Shown one piece after another: positions 1-10,705 of a DNA stretch of 33,399 bases. The position numbers and the translations under genes were made by a program. The DNA comes from Branchiostoma floridae. Lineage: Eukaryota > Chordata > Leptocardii > Amphioxiformes > Branchiostomatidae. Numbering within the stretch: the first letter of the stretch is position 1; every line of letters begins with the position of its first letter. The stretch lies in contig NC_049983.1 of assembly GCF_000003815.2 (NCBI RefSeq), positions 1,045,827 through 1,079,225 on the forward strand, written 5' to 3'. The notes beneath the pieces were generated by a model. That model saw only the letters and a program-made list of their open reading frames with translations, had not been told where the DNA came from and searched no databases.

Positions 1-366
1 TCAAAACTGGTTCTCCCTTTTGAACTTTGTAAAGTGATTAGAAAGGTTTGAATAAACAGCCATTCTATGGTGAAGTCTCTTCACTCATGATCTCAATCAG
101 TAGCCACCTGGCTGAAGAGACAGCTCAACTGTCTTCAACATGAATGGATACATGAATAAACTTGGCACATTCCACCTGCCTTCGGCTATGGCGCCTTTGA
201 AAGTTCAACTCGCCCTTTTAATGAGCCGGATGGGTGTAACCAAGATGGATAACACAGCTGTTCTTAAGTGCCAGTTGTCACGTATACGTTAAACCTTGTC
301 GTGGCTCAGGAACAATGGGACGCCTCATGCGACATAAACAACAACCTGTGAAGTTACACCTCATCT
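1..366. other. No gene or repeat recognised
   Basis: Unique-looking sequence of ordinary composition. No long open frame, splice-bounded exon or repeat could be supported here. Confidence 0.5.
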
Positions 367-540
367 CATCAACAGTTCTAACAGGTCCAGTTATGACACA
401 TGTAGAGTAACATCCCATCAACAGTTCTAACTGGTCCAGTTGTAACACATGTAGAGTAACATCCCATCAACAGTTCTAACTGGTCCAGTTGTAACACCTG
501 TAGAGTAACATCCCATCAACAGTTCTAACAGGTCATTCAG
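367..540. repeat. 49-bp tandem repeat, about 3.5 copies
   Basis: The word 'catcaacagttctaac' recurs at 367, 416, 465 and 514, a constant 49-bp step. The copies differ by only a few substitutions (ggt/tgg, cat/cct), so this is a young minisatellite. Confidence 0.9.
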
Positions 541-599
541 GAACTATTGAAGCCAGGACACCTCTTCTGATATTAACTTTGCACAAGTTTGTCAGAGAG

Positions 600-1332
600 C
601 ATGCTTTTTTTTGTGGGTTTGTTCGTCAACGTGTATGTTTGTTTGTTTGTGCGCGCGCGCGTGTGTGTTAGTGTGTGTAAGTGCCTCTTTGTTTTTACAA
701 GTGTGCGTTTTAGTACGTGCGCTTCGTACGTGTATCTTTCACTTTATTTGTGTGAGTGTGTGTGTGTCTGTGCGTGCATGTGTGCGTGCATGTTTATTTC
801 TTTTATTCTTACTGACAGGAAAGGCAGACGTACAGCGTGCATGTTTGTGTGTGTTTGTGTGTGTGTGTACATGCCTCTTTGTGATTCGAGAGTGTTTGAA
901 TAAGTGCGTTTTGTGTCACTTTTACTTTCACTTTATTTGTGTGCGTGTGCATGTTTGTGTGTTTTTGTGCGTGTGTGTGTATCTCTGCGTGCGTTTTTTG
1001 TGTGCGTCGGTTTGTGTGACACAGTGTGTGTCACTTTTACTTTATAGTGTGTGTCTGTCACTTTCTGTTTATTCTTTGTGTTTGTTTGTGTGTGTGGTTG
1101 TGTTTGTGTTTACTTCTCTCTGTGTGTGTGTGTTTAATTTTTATTCCCTTAGACAAGACAGACGTAGTGGTGACGCACTCAAGTAATCTACTCATATTCA
1201 CGCCACCACTATACATATATATTAAAAACATTAACATAACCATACTATACAATATATGTGTGTTTGTACACGTTTGTGTCCGTGTATGTGTTTGTGTGTG
1301 TTCGTGCATGTGAGTGTCTGTGTGTGCGTGTT

Positions 1333-1368
<36 letters not shown>

Positions 1369-1430
1369 TGACCTTCACTATATTTGTGTGTATTTGTGTG
1401 AGTTTGTGTATTTTTTTATTTGTTGAAAGA
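600..1430. repeat. GT-rich low-complexity tract
   Basis: A long imperfect (TG)n/(GTTT)n region, including a near-pure (TG)n run around 1337-1368. Short non-GT islands containing 'gacag' and 'cagacgta' words recur at about 815, 1152 and 1436, which suggests the tract grew by duplication of a larger unit. The open frames here encode only Cys/Val/Phe or His/Thr strings and are composition artefacts. Confidence 0.85.
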
Positions 1431-2023
1431 GGATTAGACAGGAAGCAAGCACTGCTTATCCTCTTAAACATAACCAAAAATAAAGCACACATACAAGACG
1501 ACGAACTGTGTGTGTGTAAAGTGTTATGCGTCAGTCGCCGTAAAATGTATAGCAAAGATGCTTGTTTTGAGCTGATACACCACTGGGCCTGGCCTTGTGC
1601 ATAATGAAGATTCCATTAAAAATAAGTCGAAACTGCCCATTTTGAACAAAGAAAAAATTGCTATTTACAAAAAATGGTGTAGTCTACTGTATATAGGAAG
1701 GATAGATCCTGGGTGGTCGTTTCAGAGTGACCATTGTGTCATGTCTTGTTGTTTTGTGAGCAGCGCATTGTAATGGGTAGTAACATGTAGGTGTAAATCT
1801 AAAGTGGCATCACGTATGAGGTCATGGATCTTCCCAAACAATATGACCCGCATGTAATTCGATATCCTGTGCCGCGCTAGTATGGGGGTTCATTTAAAGT
1901 TCTGAATGGCGGCCTCGAAACGGCGTCTGCTAACAAGAATACCTGGTCAGCCATACCTTCCACTGTATTTTGAAGAATCTTCATGAATAGATAAAATGAA
2001 TAAAAAGTACTTTGTGTCTGCAG
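1431..2023. other. No gene recognised
   Basis: AT-rich intergenic or intronic sequence without a supportable exon. Confidence 0.4.
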
Positions 2024-2137
2024 ATTAAAAACGGTCTCGCGAACATATCAAGATGAAACATGGTCTCACGAACATATCAAGATTAAACATGGTCTCACGA
2101 ACATATCAAGATTAAACATGGTCTCACGAAAATATAT
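2024..2137. repeat. 29-bp tandem repeat, about 3.5 copies
   Basis: The word 'ggtctcacgaacatatcaag' recurs with starts at 2033, 2062, 2091 and 2120, a 29-bp period. The first copy has 'ctcgcg' in place of 'ctcacg'. The array lies directly next to the splice donor of the candidate exon at 2141-2290. Confidence 0.88.
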
Positions 2138-2140
2138 CAC

Positions 2141-2290
2141 CTGTGCAGAATGTTTTGGACCCTTCAGACGGAGGTAGCTATGGACTAATTGGGGAGGCAA
2201 TACAAAACGGTGCAAGAACTGAAACCATTCGTAAGCGGCATCGTCTAGCTTTTGCTGATCTGTGAAGTTTCTCGTGGGTGTGTCGAGAAT
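2141..2290 (-). CDS. Candidate internal exon, unknown protein
   Basis: On the minus strand a 150-nt segment (50 codons, phase 0 at both ends) is open between an acceptor 'ttgtattaag' and a donor 'GCACAG|GTGATA'. The peptide starts ILDTPTRNF, continues DAAYEWFQFLHRF and ends GPKHSAQ. Its composition looks like a real, partly helical protein rather than low complexity. I do not recognise a family. It could pair with the minus-strand exon at 3787-3920, which also ends in phase 0. The alternative is a chance open frame, since the acceptor lacks a strong pyrimidine tract. Confidence 0.33.
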
Positions 2291-2292
2291 CT

Positions 2293-3786
2293 TAATACAA
2301 AACAATACTTCCATCTTCATGGAAATAATAATACAAAAGAAGACAAAGCTACATGTTGCACATCAGTGCATACCTTGTATACGAAAAGGAATCAACGTCG
2401 ACATTTTTAGCAGATAAAGGACGTCAAAATATTATAACTATAAAGATTTACTTCTCGGTTTTAGGAAAAAAATTCGAGGTAGGAATAATAATAGCAAGGA
2501 AATACTAAAATTTCATTAGCGAAAGTACCGCCCTCCGTATGTGGTGGATATGACGTTATGCGTTCTGCGTTGTGTGCAAGCTCGGTGATTATGCTTCACT
2601 ACCGATATGAAAAAAACTACACTGTTCAAATGTTCTGAAACAATGTGATATGTGGGCTTATTGCACTCGTTTCAAATTTAATTGAAAGTGCAATTATTAT
2701 CGTTCCGTCTCGCAATCGTAATGTGGCAGTTCTTGATATCAAACAAATAAAACAAATACATCCGGGCACTAACCCAAATACGTCACTTCCTTTCTCCCGG
2801 TCAAAGCAGATACGGAAATTTCTGTCTTCAGAGGTTTTCTTCGGAGGCCCAGGGACCCATCGGGAGAGACTGCCTTAGTTGTTTCTAGGTAAATTATTCT
2901 TAACTAGGATTTCAGATGAAATGGTCCGCAGTCATACACCATCAGTGTGAAGCCATACACCACATTATCATACAGATTTAACTGGGAACGTTTTTAGCAC
3001 TTTATATTAATCAGACAAGTGTTGCCTTCGCTCAAATACCTGAGCCTCCAATACAGTCACAAGTGTACGAAAAATAATAAAACACTCATTCGCGGAGTCC
3101 AGATGGATGAGGAACAAAGAAAAGGCAACAAAAGATCTGCTCCTAATCCTTAACGGTGGTTTGTGTTGAAACGTAGTTCTCAGGACCATCTTAATCTTAG
3201 CTGACAAAGTATGACCGACCTAGGAAAGAGCCAATTTTCCACTCCACAAGGAATGTCAGTGACGGCAACCAGATATGTGAGTGAAGAAGACCATTCGGAG
3301 TTAAGTCAAGGTAAATGTAGTAGAACATGAGGTAGTAAATGGTGAACCATGTCATATAATGCACTTTATCATTTAATATCTTATGAACATGGTGATACAT
3401 GCCGTTTAAAACCTTACTCTGCAGGATATGACATACAAACATGTACATATCGAACGCGTAAAATGTATTGAAAAGACGAGATACGGGCAAAAACTAGTAA
3501 GCAGCCCACACTCAGGGGTTTCAAGTTACCCTTTCCAAAATGACCATGTAGAGAGGTTGGATATAAGATGTGCCCCTTCAGGGAACCGGGGAATGGAACA
3601 GATACAACCTCATGTTTACTATGCATGTACTTATTCTTTACATTATGTCACTATCACATCACAAACACCTCAAGGGGCAAATTTAGCTTCATTTGTAATG
3701 TCCTTATGGTACAGTGGACTGAAAAAAAAAACATTTATCTCATACATTTGCAGAACAAATTAAAAAGATGTATCAAACTCACGTAC
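2293..3786. other. No convincing gene; possible intron
   Basis: AT-rich sequence with scattered short open frames on both strands that show no domain and no paired splice sites. If the two minus-strand candidate exons belong together, this is their intron. A short word 'catacacca(c/t)' repeats near 2932-2962. Confidence 0.35.
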
Positions 3787-3920
3787 CATTGTTGTTCTCA
3801 GCTCTCTTGAAGCAAGTTTTCTGTCCCAGTCACCAAGCGCATTCCAAAGAAATATGCCCTCCACCCGACAGGCATATTCCATACATCGATTGCCGTACAG
3901 AGCACATGGGAAATCTCTAC
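3787..3920 (-). CDS. Candidate internal exon, unknown protein
   Basis: On the minus strand, acceptor 'atttccttcgatag' and donor 'ATG|GTACGTGAG' enclose 134 nt (2 nt plus 44 codons, ending in phase 0). The donor is close to consensus. The peptide contains RDFPCALYGNRCMEYACRV and then FLWNALGDWDRKLASREL, with three Cys residues and a Trp-rich stretch, so it reads like real protein. I do not recognise a family. Its phase-0 end would join in frame to the phase-0 start of 2141-2290. A transcript is needed to decide. Confidence 0.4.
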
Positions 3921-4070
3921 CTATCGAAGGAAATAACCTATCCATAGTCAACACAGGTGGCAAACAGCATTGATCAGTTGAAAGGAACATGGCGGCCAAC
4001 AACAATCATGAAAACTTGTGAAACCGGTTGTACACAATACCGCGCATGATATTGATGCCATCTGTCGATC

Positions 4071-4276
4071 CAATGCACAAGTACACATACCGCGAAATAC
4101 CACATGGTCAGAGTCAATGAACTAGAGACTACTGGCGGATTTAATCACTTCCACCGCTCAGGCCCGACCAGCACCTGACAATGCACAAGTACACATACCA
4201 TTGTCAGTGCCAATGGATAATAGACTATTGGCGGATTTAATCACTTCACCGCTCAGGCCCGACTAGCACCTAAAAA
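4071..4276. repeat. Diverged tandem duplication, about 100-109 bp unit
   Basis: 'aatgcacaagtacacatacc' occurs at about 4072 and 4181. 'ggcggatttaatcactt', followed by 'caccgctcaggcccga', also occurs twice (about 4135 and 4230). Unequal internal spacing shows indels since duplication. Confidence 0.8.
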
Positions 4277-5770
4277 TTGTGCGGATTGTGTCACACAGGC
4301 CAGGTGAAAACCAGCCAACCCTTGAAAATCAGTCCACCTGTAATGATTAACAAAACACTGGGCGCGTTACTGCGTAAATGCCATTTAGAGCTCGCAGACA
4401 TGTCGACCGATGGATTGTCATGTTGTGTGACAGGGGATCAAGGACAATACACATTTTTCACGCAGCTGCATGCCACTGCCTTGATAGATCGAAAACGAGG
4501 TCAATGAGGCAAACAGACAAATCTTATTCATATAATAAACTCCAATTTATTTGACCAAAATCACACAAATTTCACTATATAAGATCAAATAATAAATACT
4601 ATAACTAATGTTATGCACCAAAAAGAAGTAGGCATCAAGAGCAGCGTAGACTGATCCCCAAACCTCTTAAGATACAAAATAACAAATATTTAACTGATAT
4701 TTAGCAATATTGGTTGAATTGCTTATTATGATGGACGGTCTTTTGTTCGCCACGGTTTCGATCTATCATGGCCGCCGCGTTGGAAAGGCGTATAATGTTA
4801 AGATAGCAGTCTAATGCTACAGCGTCACCTAGCGGTGTCAGGTATAGCTGTAGTGATGACAGAGCTACAGTGTCATGTTGTTATAGTTTAAGCCTGGTCA
4901 CAACGGATAGGCTTAAGGTTAGGGTTGTTTTCACCAAACCAGATCAAAACTCCTGCCTGAGCGATGTAATCAAAACCAACCCCGTAAAATTGCCGTCAGT
5001 GCTAATGAGCTGGACGGGTGGGCCACACCCCCAACACCGTAGAGATAACAGCGAGCTCCTGATTATGTAGTATTTCTGTCTGCAAAGTAAGCTGATTGTA
5101 CATTTCGCAAGCGTTTCTTTCACAAGATAGATAAAATATTCTGTTATGATATTTTTGTCTCTGGTTGATTGGTCTGTAGTCAAGAGCAGAACAGTCAGAA
5201 ATGTTTTCTATCAAAGCTTCTCTCCCAGTGCCAGGCTTTCGTGGCCTGTAAGGTAGGGATTGGTGAGGGGGAGTGTGCCTACAATAGGTGAGATTCATCT
5301 TTAGCTGTTTTAATTATAGTTAGCAGATAAACTTTAAGCCATTTGAATGTTGAAGCCCACATCTTATCTTTTGTCAAGCACTATAGAGCTGGCTACACCT
5401 CATTTTTACCCTGTATGAAATTCAAAAGCTCACACTCCCTATTTCTTTCACGTGTGAAGAAAATACAATGACAAATTATTGCATGATGCGTTTTCTTTTA
5501 TTGCGAGAAATCCTGAGCTGGTTACATAGAGCGGCAAGAGCTGATCTCCGGGCTCCTTCGGGCATGAAATGAAAGTCAACAAGGAAGATAAAGGTTCCAT
5601 TCGAGTCGCCACGAACTTGTGGAAAGTCAAGAGATGAAATGTAAGGTTCTAAGAACTCGATATAGATGGAAAATAATGAAAGTTCTAACTCCCGAAGAGG
5701 TAGATTTGAGAGAAAGTTGTTGGGCTACCCTTCCTATTATATGGGCCGTTAGGCGGATTTCAAACATTTG
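4277..5770. other. No gene recognised
   Basis: Mixed-composition non-coding sequence. Short open frames on both strands have no domain signature and no convincing splice pairs. Confidence 0.4.
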
Positions 5771-5812
5771 TTTAACCCTATTCAGCCCGGATTTTTTAGG
5801 GGGGGGGGGTAC
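5771..5812 (+). mobile_element. Possible piggyBac-like MITE left end
   Basis: 'TTAACCCTATTCAGCCCGG' followed by T6, A and G10 matches the left end of the TTAA-flanked element at 20910 ('TTAACCCTATCCAGACTG', T-run, G-run). No clear right terminus was found downstream. The C-rich 'cccctccagaggatcata' near 6104-6121 is only a weak candidate, so this may be a truncated or heavily decayed copy. Confidence 0.45.
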
Positions 5813-6837
5813 TTGTATGAAATAACAGTAAAGTCAATCTGAAAAATCTAAGGTTTCTGGCAACCTGAATACACTACACTGTTTTCAGGTTTTAAAAATA
5901 ATAAATTTAGCCCAACTTTAAACCACTGAAAGTCTATAAGTGGAAAATTTTCGCTTGCGAACTACTACAAATTGCCACCAACTAGATGGCTATCAAATGA
6001 ATGCTAACAAAGTTTGGTTCTTATTTTGTTGCTACGCGATCGTCCTCTAAAGTGTGCCAATTTTCATGATTTTGATAATAAGCTATTTTAAAACAGTATG
6101 TCCCCTCCAGAGGATCATACGCTATGCCGACACATATTCAGAAATACAGACAGCAGAGATCCATAAAACATACATCCCTTATCATGGAGGTAAGAAGTAC
6201 ATTACCATGTCATGAACAAGCATTTATCAGGTTACAGCTAATGTTGGGTACCATGCATATATTAATACTAATTAGCTCTGGCTGAAGATCACCGCTAATC
6301 AGGTGCCGAGATGTCAGATAGAAGAGCCATTTAGCAGGCGGGATACAATACTGGTGGGTAGGTAAGAAACACGTGACTGCAGCAGCGGGTCGCAAGTCCC
6401 AAATAGCCTGTGTCGCCCCCCGTCTCTGCTCAGTGTTAGACGGTGGGCACTAATGTACCCAGCCTTTTTCACCCATGTGACCGTTTACCTGGTTTTCAAT
6501 TATCCAACCCCAAATGGGTAGTCCCTTTCTGTAAAGTCAAAGTAAGTGTTTGCTTCTTCAATGTATCATTGTTGTCTATGGTCGGCACTAGTATAGTTGT
6601 CGATCAACTACTAAAGTTTTTATATGTTTGAAGTGTTTAGTACAGGTGTGTTACAAATGAATACAGTCCCATTCGGGGAAGAACCCCCCCCCCCCCCCCT
6701 GTGCTACTTCATTGTACCCTCTTTGTATTGGCCGGTACTAGTTTTGTATACTTACCTTACAAATTGTCGCCAAGTATTTATCAAAATCTGCGGTCTAAAA
6801 AAACTAAAGAATTTGTGTTTTCAACCTTACATGTCAG
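5813..6837. other. No gene recognised; poly-C tract near 6690
   Basis: Non-coding sequence with a C-homopolymer of about 15-16 nt at roughly 6685-6700. No supportable exon. Confidence 0.4.
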
Positions 6838-7041
6838 TGTACCTGTGAGAGGCCGGTACCGGGTGACGTCATCTCTACAACTGCAGCCGCGCTCCCCAGT
6901 GAGCCAGTGCCCACCGCTGTCGACCCCCTAACTGATATGACGTCAGCCCCGGAATCACTGTCCAGCCATCCATGCGCCGAAAGTACATCAACTACCCTGA
7001 TGACTTATGTAGTGGCGTCACTTTTACAACTATCCAACTAG
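6838..7041 (+). CDS. Candidate 3' exon, Ser/Thr/Pro-rich
   Basis: After a possible acceptor 'caaccttacatgtcag' an open frame of 67 codons runs to a TAG. The peptide begins CTCERPVPGDVIS, is rich in Ser, Thr and Pro (for example PSEPVPTAVDPLTD), and ends LLQLSN. Such composition fits a mucin-like extracellular stalk, but no domain is recognisable. No upstream partner exon was identified, so this is tentative. Confidence 0.25.
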   Translation, partial: CTCERPVPGDVISTTAAALPSEPVPTAVDPLTDMTSAPESLSSHPCAESTSTTLMTYVVASLLQLSN

Positions 7042-7419
7042 TTTTACGTTCGCAACTACAGTCATGACTACTTCGGTAGTGTAACTGCTACAAGTACAAT
7101 CAGTAGATTACAACACAAACTATTCGCTCATTTTGACATTTTCTAGCCATGTTGACTATCACGGAAGAAAAAAAATTCTTTTTTTTTTCTTTCTTAAATC
7201 AGTCGAAAATCAATGAGCGCGCTATAGTCATCTATAAAAAATTTACTTGCTGTGACCTTGGATTTCTATAACATTTTGAGTCTATTAGCTGCTCTTTTAT
7301 TTTGAAGTGTATCCCATCTCAGGCCGGAGACTTGTTTAAGTGACACTGTATCTTAGTACTTATGTGGGTAGAGTTACAGACAAATTTAACTGCTCGGTTG
7401 TGAAAATAAGGCAATAGGA
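7042..7419. other. No gene recognised
   Basis: AT-rich non-coding sequence. It includes an A/T hairpin at about 7165-7190, with an A-run and a T-run flanking 'ttc'. Confidence 0.4.
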
Positions 7420-7840
7420 CAGTAGTATAATAGTCTATGGTAAAGACAGAAGAAGACAGTAGGATAATAGTCTATTGTTCAAATGACATATCGCCACCAT
7501 CTAAGCTCCCAAATTGAGATAATAATATGCAGGACATCTCTTCCATAGTGTTGTCGGAACGTACAACACAATATTGTACAAGCAGGTATGAAACAAATTA
7601 AGAAAATGTGAAATCGAACAAGGAAAGAAAGAAAGGCCAAGAAAGTAAGTAAAACTCCGGAAAGACTATCGAATATTAGTGCAATAAGCAGAGGGCATGT
7701 CGAATATTAGTCTATAGACAAGAAGACTATCGCTATAATCTAAGTTGCCAAATGCATATAAAACTATAGGGCTAATCTCTTATAGTGTAGACGGAGCTTA
7801 CTACACAATAGAGGGTAAGCAGGCATGAGATGACCTTTCA
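7420..7840. repeat. Diverged duplicated segments
   Basis: Two related segments of about 110 bp (about 7475-7593 and 7725-7835) share the order 'atctaag.t.ccaaat', 'atctctt', 'atagtgt', 'acacaata' and 'aagcagg.atga'. A shorter pair 'gacagtag.ataatagtct' lies at about 7419 and 7456. The similarity is patchy, so the duplication is old. Confidence 0.55.
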
Positions 7841-8477
7841 CCCCACTGTTTCAGTCACCTTTTACCCCCTCCTGCTCCTGACAAACGATTGAGGTAGGAT
7901 TGCGCGGAAGTAATAACTCTGGAAGCAGGTAAGAACGAGATATACACAGAATATGAATACACTATTATAAATTATAGGGGTTAAAGTGTATTTCTATGGT
8001 ATGTGGGCTGCATTTGGCAAAAATGTAAGACTTTTCGGGATGACGAAAATTGGGGGTGGGGAGGGGGGCATCTTTACCTTCACGGAAACAAACGAAAACG
8101 TATTGTTTTTGCTCCGTTTGTTTTACTTAATATTCTTCTCCAAGCAAACAATGTATATGACCTAGACCATACAGCTGTCACCATGGTACCTGGAGGTGTA
8201 ATAGACACCATGTGTTGTTCCGTTACATGTAGCCAGTACTTATTTATTGATCTTATAAGGACAAAGCTCGAGGGGCTAGATTAAGGATGTGTTTTTGTAA
8301 GACTAAACAGATCTTTTTTTTTTTTAAACGGGTAGTTAACACGACAGGCGACCGATAGATCTACTGAAGATGCCGCTGGGGTCGTTTAAGTCATTGCGAG
8401 AGTCTATTGGAATTTAAGGAGGTATCATTTGCTATGAGTATGAGCTCTAGGCAATTAAAAAAAAAAATTTTTTCTTT
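7841..8477. other. No gene recognised
   Basis: Contains one short open frame (8003-8284) with no domain, plus T- and A-homopolymers near 8312 and 8458. Confidence 0.4.
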
Positions 8478-9246
8478 TAGTTTTGAGCCAAGCTAGTGGA
8501 AATTTGACATGAAGGTAGAGGTAGCAAATACCTCCGGCCTTTTTTCACATTCTTATATAGGCTTTAGAAATGATTGAATGTAGGGTTTTGGTCATTTTTA
8601 GATCAAAAATATATATTTGGGGCCCTGTGCCCTGGTATTACAACCTCATGACTTAAAATTTAGTACAGATGCATAGGACATATGACAACGGGAAGCCATC
8701 ACCACGTTTTTCATAAATCACTTCAAAACATTAGGTTTTTTTTTTGTGTGTGTGTGTGTGGATATTTGGCTCTTTTAGACTGAAGATGTATATTTGGCTC
8801 CTATGCCCTTGTATTGAAACCGAATTGTTATTGTTATAGGTTGGGCTGACTAACCTCTTTCAGCCGGGGGCTGAGTTGCGAGGAGCTGAAATTGGGTAGA
8901 AAAGTGGGTTGGAGATATTAATTTTCACTTACGGCATACATTGCTTAGAAAATTGTTGAATTGGGGGATTTTGTCACTTTAGAATAAGAATATATAGTAC
9001 TAGCTCCTGTTCTTTTGTATGAAAAGTTATCATCTAAAATTTGGTATTGGGGTGCATACGGTACATGCCCACAAGACTGCATTCACACTTATTGTGAACA
9101 TCACTTAGAATGGTTTAATTTTGGATTTTTTGCCATTGGTTTTAGCAAAATTGTAGATGTGTGGTTCCTATGTCATGAAATAGCCAACTTATCTGGAATT
9201 TGCTGTTGGGGTAAATTTAGTACCAGAAATAGAAATAGAAAAAGGT
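8478..9246 (+). repeat. Dispersed repeat with ~162-bp monomers, copy 1, left part
   Basis: Diverged tandem monomers carry the words 'tatatttggctcctatgccc', 'cttgtattgaaacc' and 'aaatttggtac'. The same words and order occur in the better-preserved copy at about 27.28-28.25 kb, where the period is 162-163 bp. Both copies share the leader 'agaggtagcaaatacc' (8516; at about 27309 with 'agaag'). About four monomers remain here, one interrupted by a (TG)n run at about 8742-8760. The right end is displaced to 10404-10470 by the element at 9247-10403. Confidence 0.75.
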
Positions 9247-10403
9247 AAGATGGACCAGTCCGTTTTGCATGAATAGGGGTGATCCGCTGTGACAGCGATC
9301 TCGCCCCCCCGGGGGGCGAAATCACTAGCGTTTTCGCCCCCCTTTAGCGTTTTCGCCCCCCCCCCCAAGAGCAGCTGGTTACTACATATTACAGGTGCGC
9401 TACCTGGTACTATACTGCACCTGGGGAGTAACGTATATGGTGTGTTACCTGGTACCTATATGGCACCTTATTACCGTACCGTAAGATGTCATACCTCGAA
9501 ATCGATACTATATTGTTCGGTGCAAACATGACATTGAAATGAAAAAGACAATTTTTGCAGCTGAGGTGGCATAAAAACAGTGCTACTGCGAACGTATAAA
9601 TCAACACCGTCTATGGTACGGAATACGTCAGCTATATGTTTTCAATTTGTCACAGTGTTTTCTTTCTTGTGCTGGAAACATTTCCAAAGCACTGACAAAA
9701 ACGTGAATAATAGTTTCTCATTATAAACACTATCTACGCGCAAGTTGATATAGCTGTTGCTAAATGCTACACAAACACTGGTAAAGTACCAGTGTTAACT
9801 TAAGAACCACGGGTAAATGCATCAGTTCCTAAATACTAGAAAAAACAGTCATGTTGGAGGTGAAGATATCCCTTGGCCAGGTGCATATACCAAAATGTGC
9901 GTTATTCTAATTAATACGTAATATTTGCATAATTAATAAAGACATTACATAGTTCTTTTGTGGTCACTTCATGGTAGAGACTTCATATTGGAGATATATA
10001 GTTTGCTTGAGGACAGGTGAATACAATGAAATACATCTTATGTCAAGGCTCTGGTATATGCGATAATGGGAATACAAGGGACCCAACCCTCCTTGTCTGA
10101 AACAAGTTCAACTATCTTATTACCATGTAATTACGTTAATATTGATACTATGAATGGAGTTATGTATCAAACTCGTGTACTTATATCATTCTGAATCTGC
10201 ATTTTGTGATTTATACCAATCAACTTCTAAAATGTCATGTAAACCCGTTTTTTTTGGGGGGGGGGGCGAAATCGCTAAAGGGGGGCGAGGTAGGGGGCGA
10301 GATCACTAGCCGGGGAGGGCGAGATCGCTAGTGATTTCGCCCCGGGGGGGGGGGGGGGCGAAATCACGGGGGGGCGAGATCGCTGTCACACCGGTCCAAT
10401 CTT
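9247..10403. mobile_element. Non-autonomous element with G/C-homopolymer inverted ends
   Basis: Left end 'AAGATGGACC' followed at 9289 by 'GTGACAGCGATCTCGCCCCC'. The right end, read in reverse complement from 10403, gives 'AAGATTGGACC' and then the same 'GTGACAGCGATCTCGCCCCC'. Just inside both ends lie arrays of a short module, GCGA(A/G)ATC(A/G)CTAGC, separated by C- or G-runs (9301-9366 and 10253-10378), inverted relative to each other. The interior (about 9370-10250) has no coding potential and includes a repeated 'acctggtac' motif. It lies inside the 162-bp-monomer repeat. Superfamily unknown; no convincing target-site duplication was identified. Confidence 0.75.
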
Positions 10404-10470
10404 GTTTTAGGGGACTAGGATGGATTGTAATATGACGTATTCGCTTTTGAGCAACTGACGGCCTCTCTAA
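10404..10470 (+). repeat. Dispersed repeat copy 1, displaced right end
   Basis: 'ggatggattgtaatatg', then 'ttcgcttttgagcaa' and 'ggcctctctaatttgt', matches the right end of copy 2 ('gatggattgcaatatg', 'ttgctcctaagcaa', 'ggcctttctagttttt' at about 28210-28268). This shows the 1.16-kb element was inserted into copy 1. Confidence 0.72.
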
Positions 10471-10698
10471 TTTGTATCACCTCATGTCACTGTATATTCA
10501 TAAATAAATATGTATATTTATATTGCACGAATACACATATTGTGATTGCAAAATAACACAACAAACAAAACTAAAACAACACCTAACCGTAAATACATTG
10601 TTAGACTAGAGCATGTAAAGGTCAACATTATTTTTCGTTTATCTATCTGGTTTTAATTGCTCTATTTCTTCTTGTTTTATATTTTTCTATTACATTAG
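10471..10698. other. Intron or upstream sequence of the zinc-finger gene
   Basis: AT-rich, ending in a good splice acceptor 'tttttctattacattag' with AG at 10697-10698. This suggests at least one upstream 5'-UTR exon for the zinc-finger gene. No such exon was recognised in the window. Confidence 0.5.
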
Positions 10699-10705
10699 GT
10701 TTGAC

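Noticed and set aside
589-1604. Several overlapping open frames of about 95-190 codons on both strands in the GT-rich tract
   Set aside because: They encode only Cys/Val/Phe or His/Thr strings produced by (TG)n repeats; no domain or start context.
6685-6700. Poly-C tract as the right end of the possible piggyBac-like copy at 5771
   Set aside because: The sequence beyond the C-run does not give the expected GG(C/A)TGAATAGGG-type terminus or a TTAA.
8003-8284. 93-codon open frame
   Set aside because: No recognisable domain, no splice sites and a low-complexity start; considered chance.
9289-9531. 80-codon open frame at the left end of the G/C-module element
   Set aside because: It reads the C-run modules as Pro-rich text; the opposite end shows these are inverted repeats, not coding.
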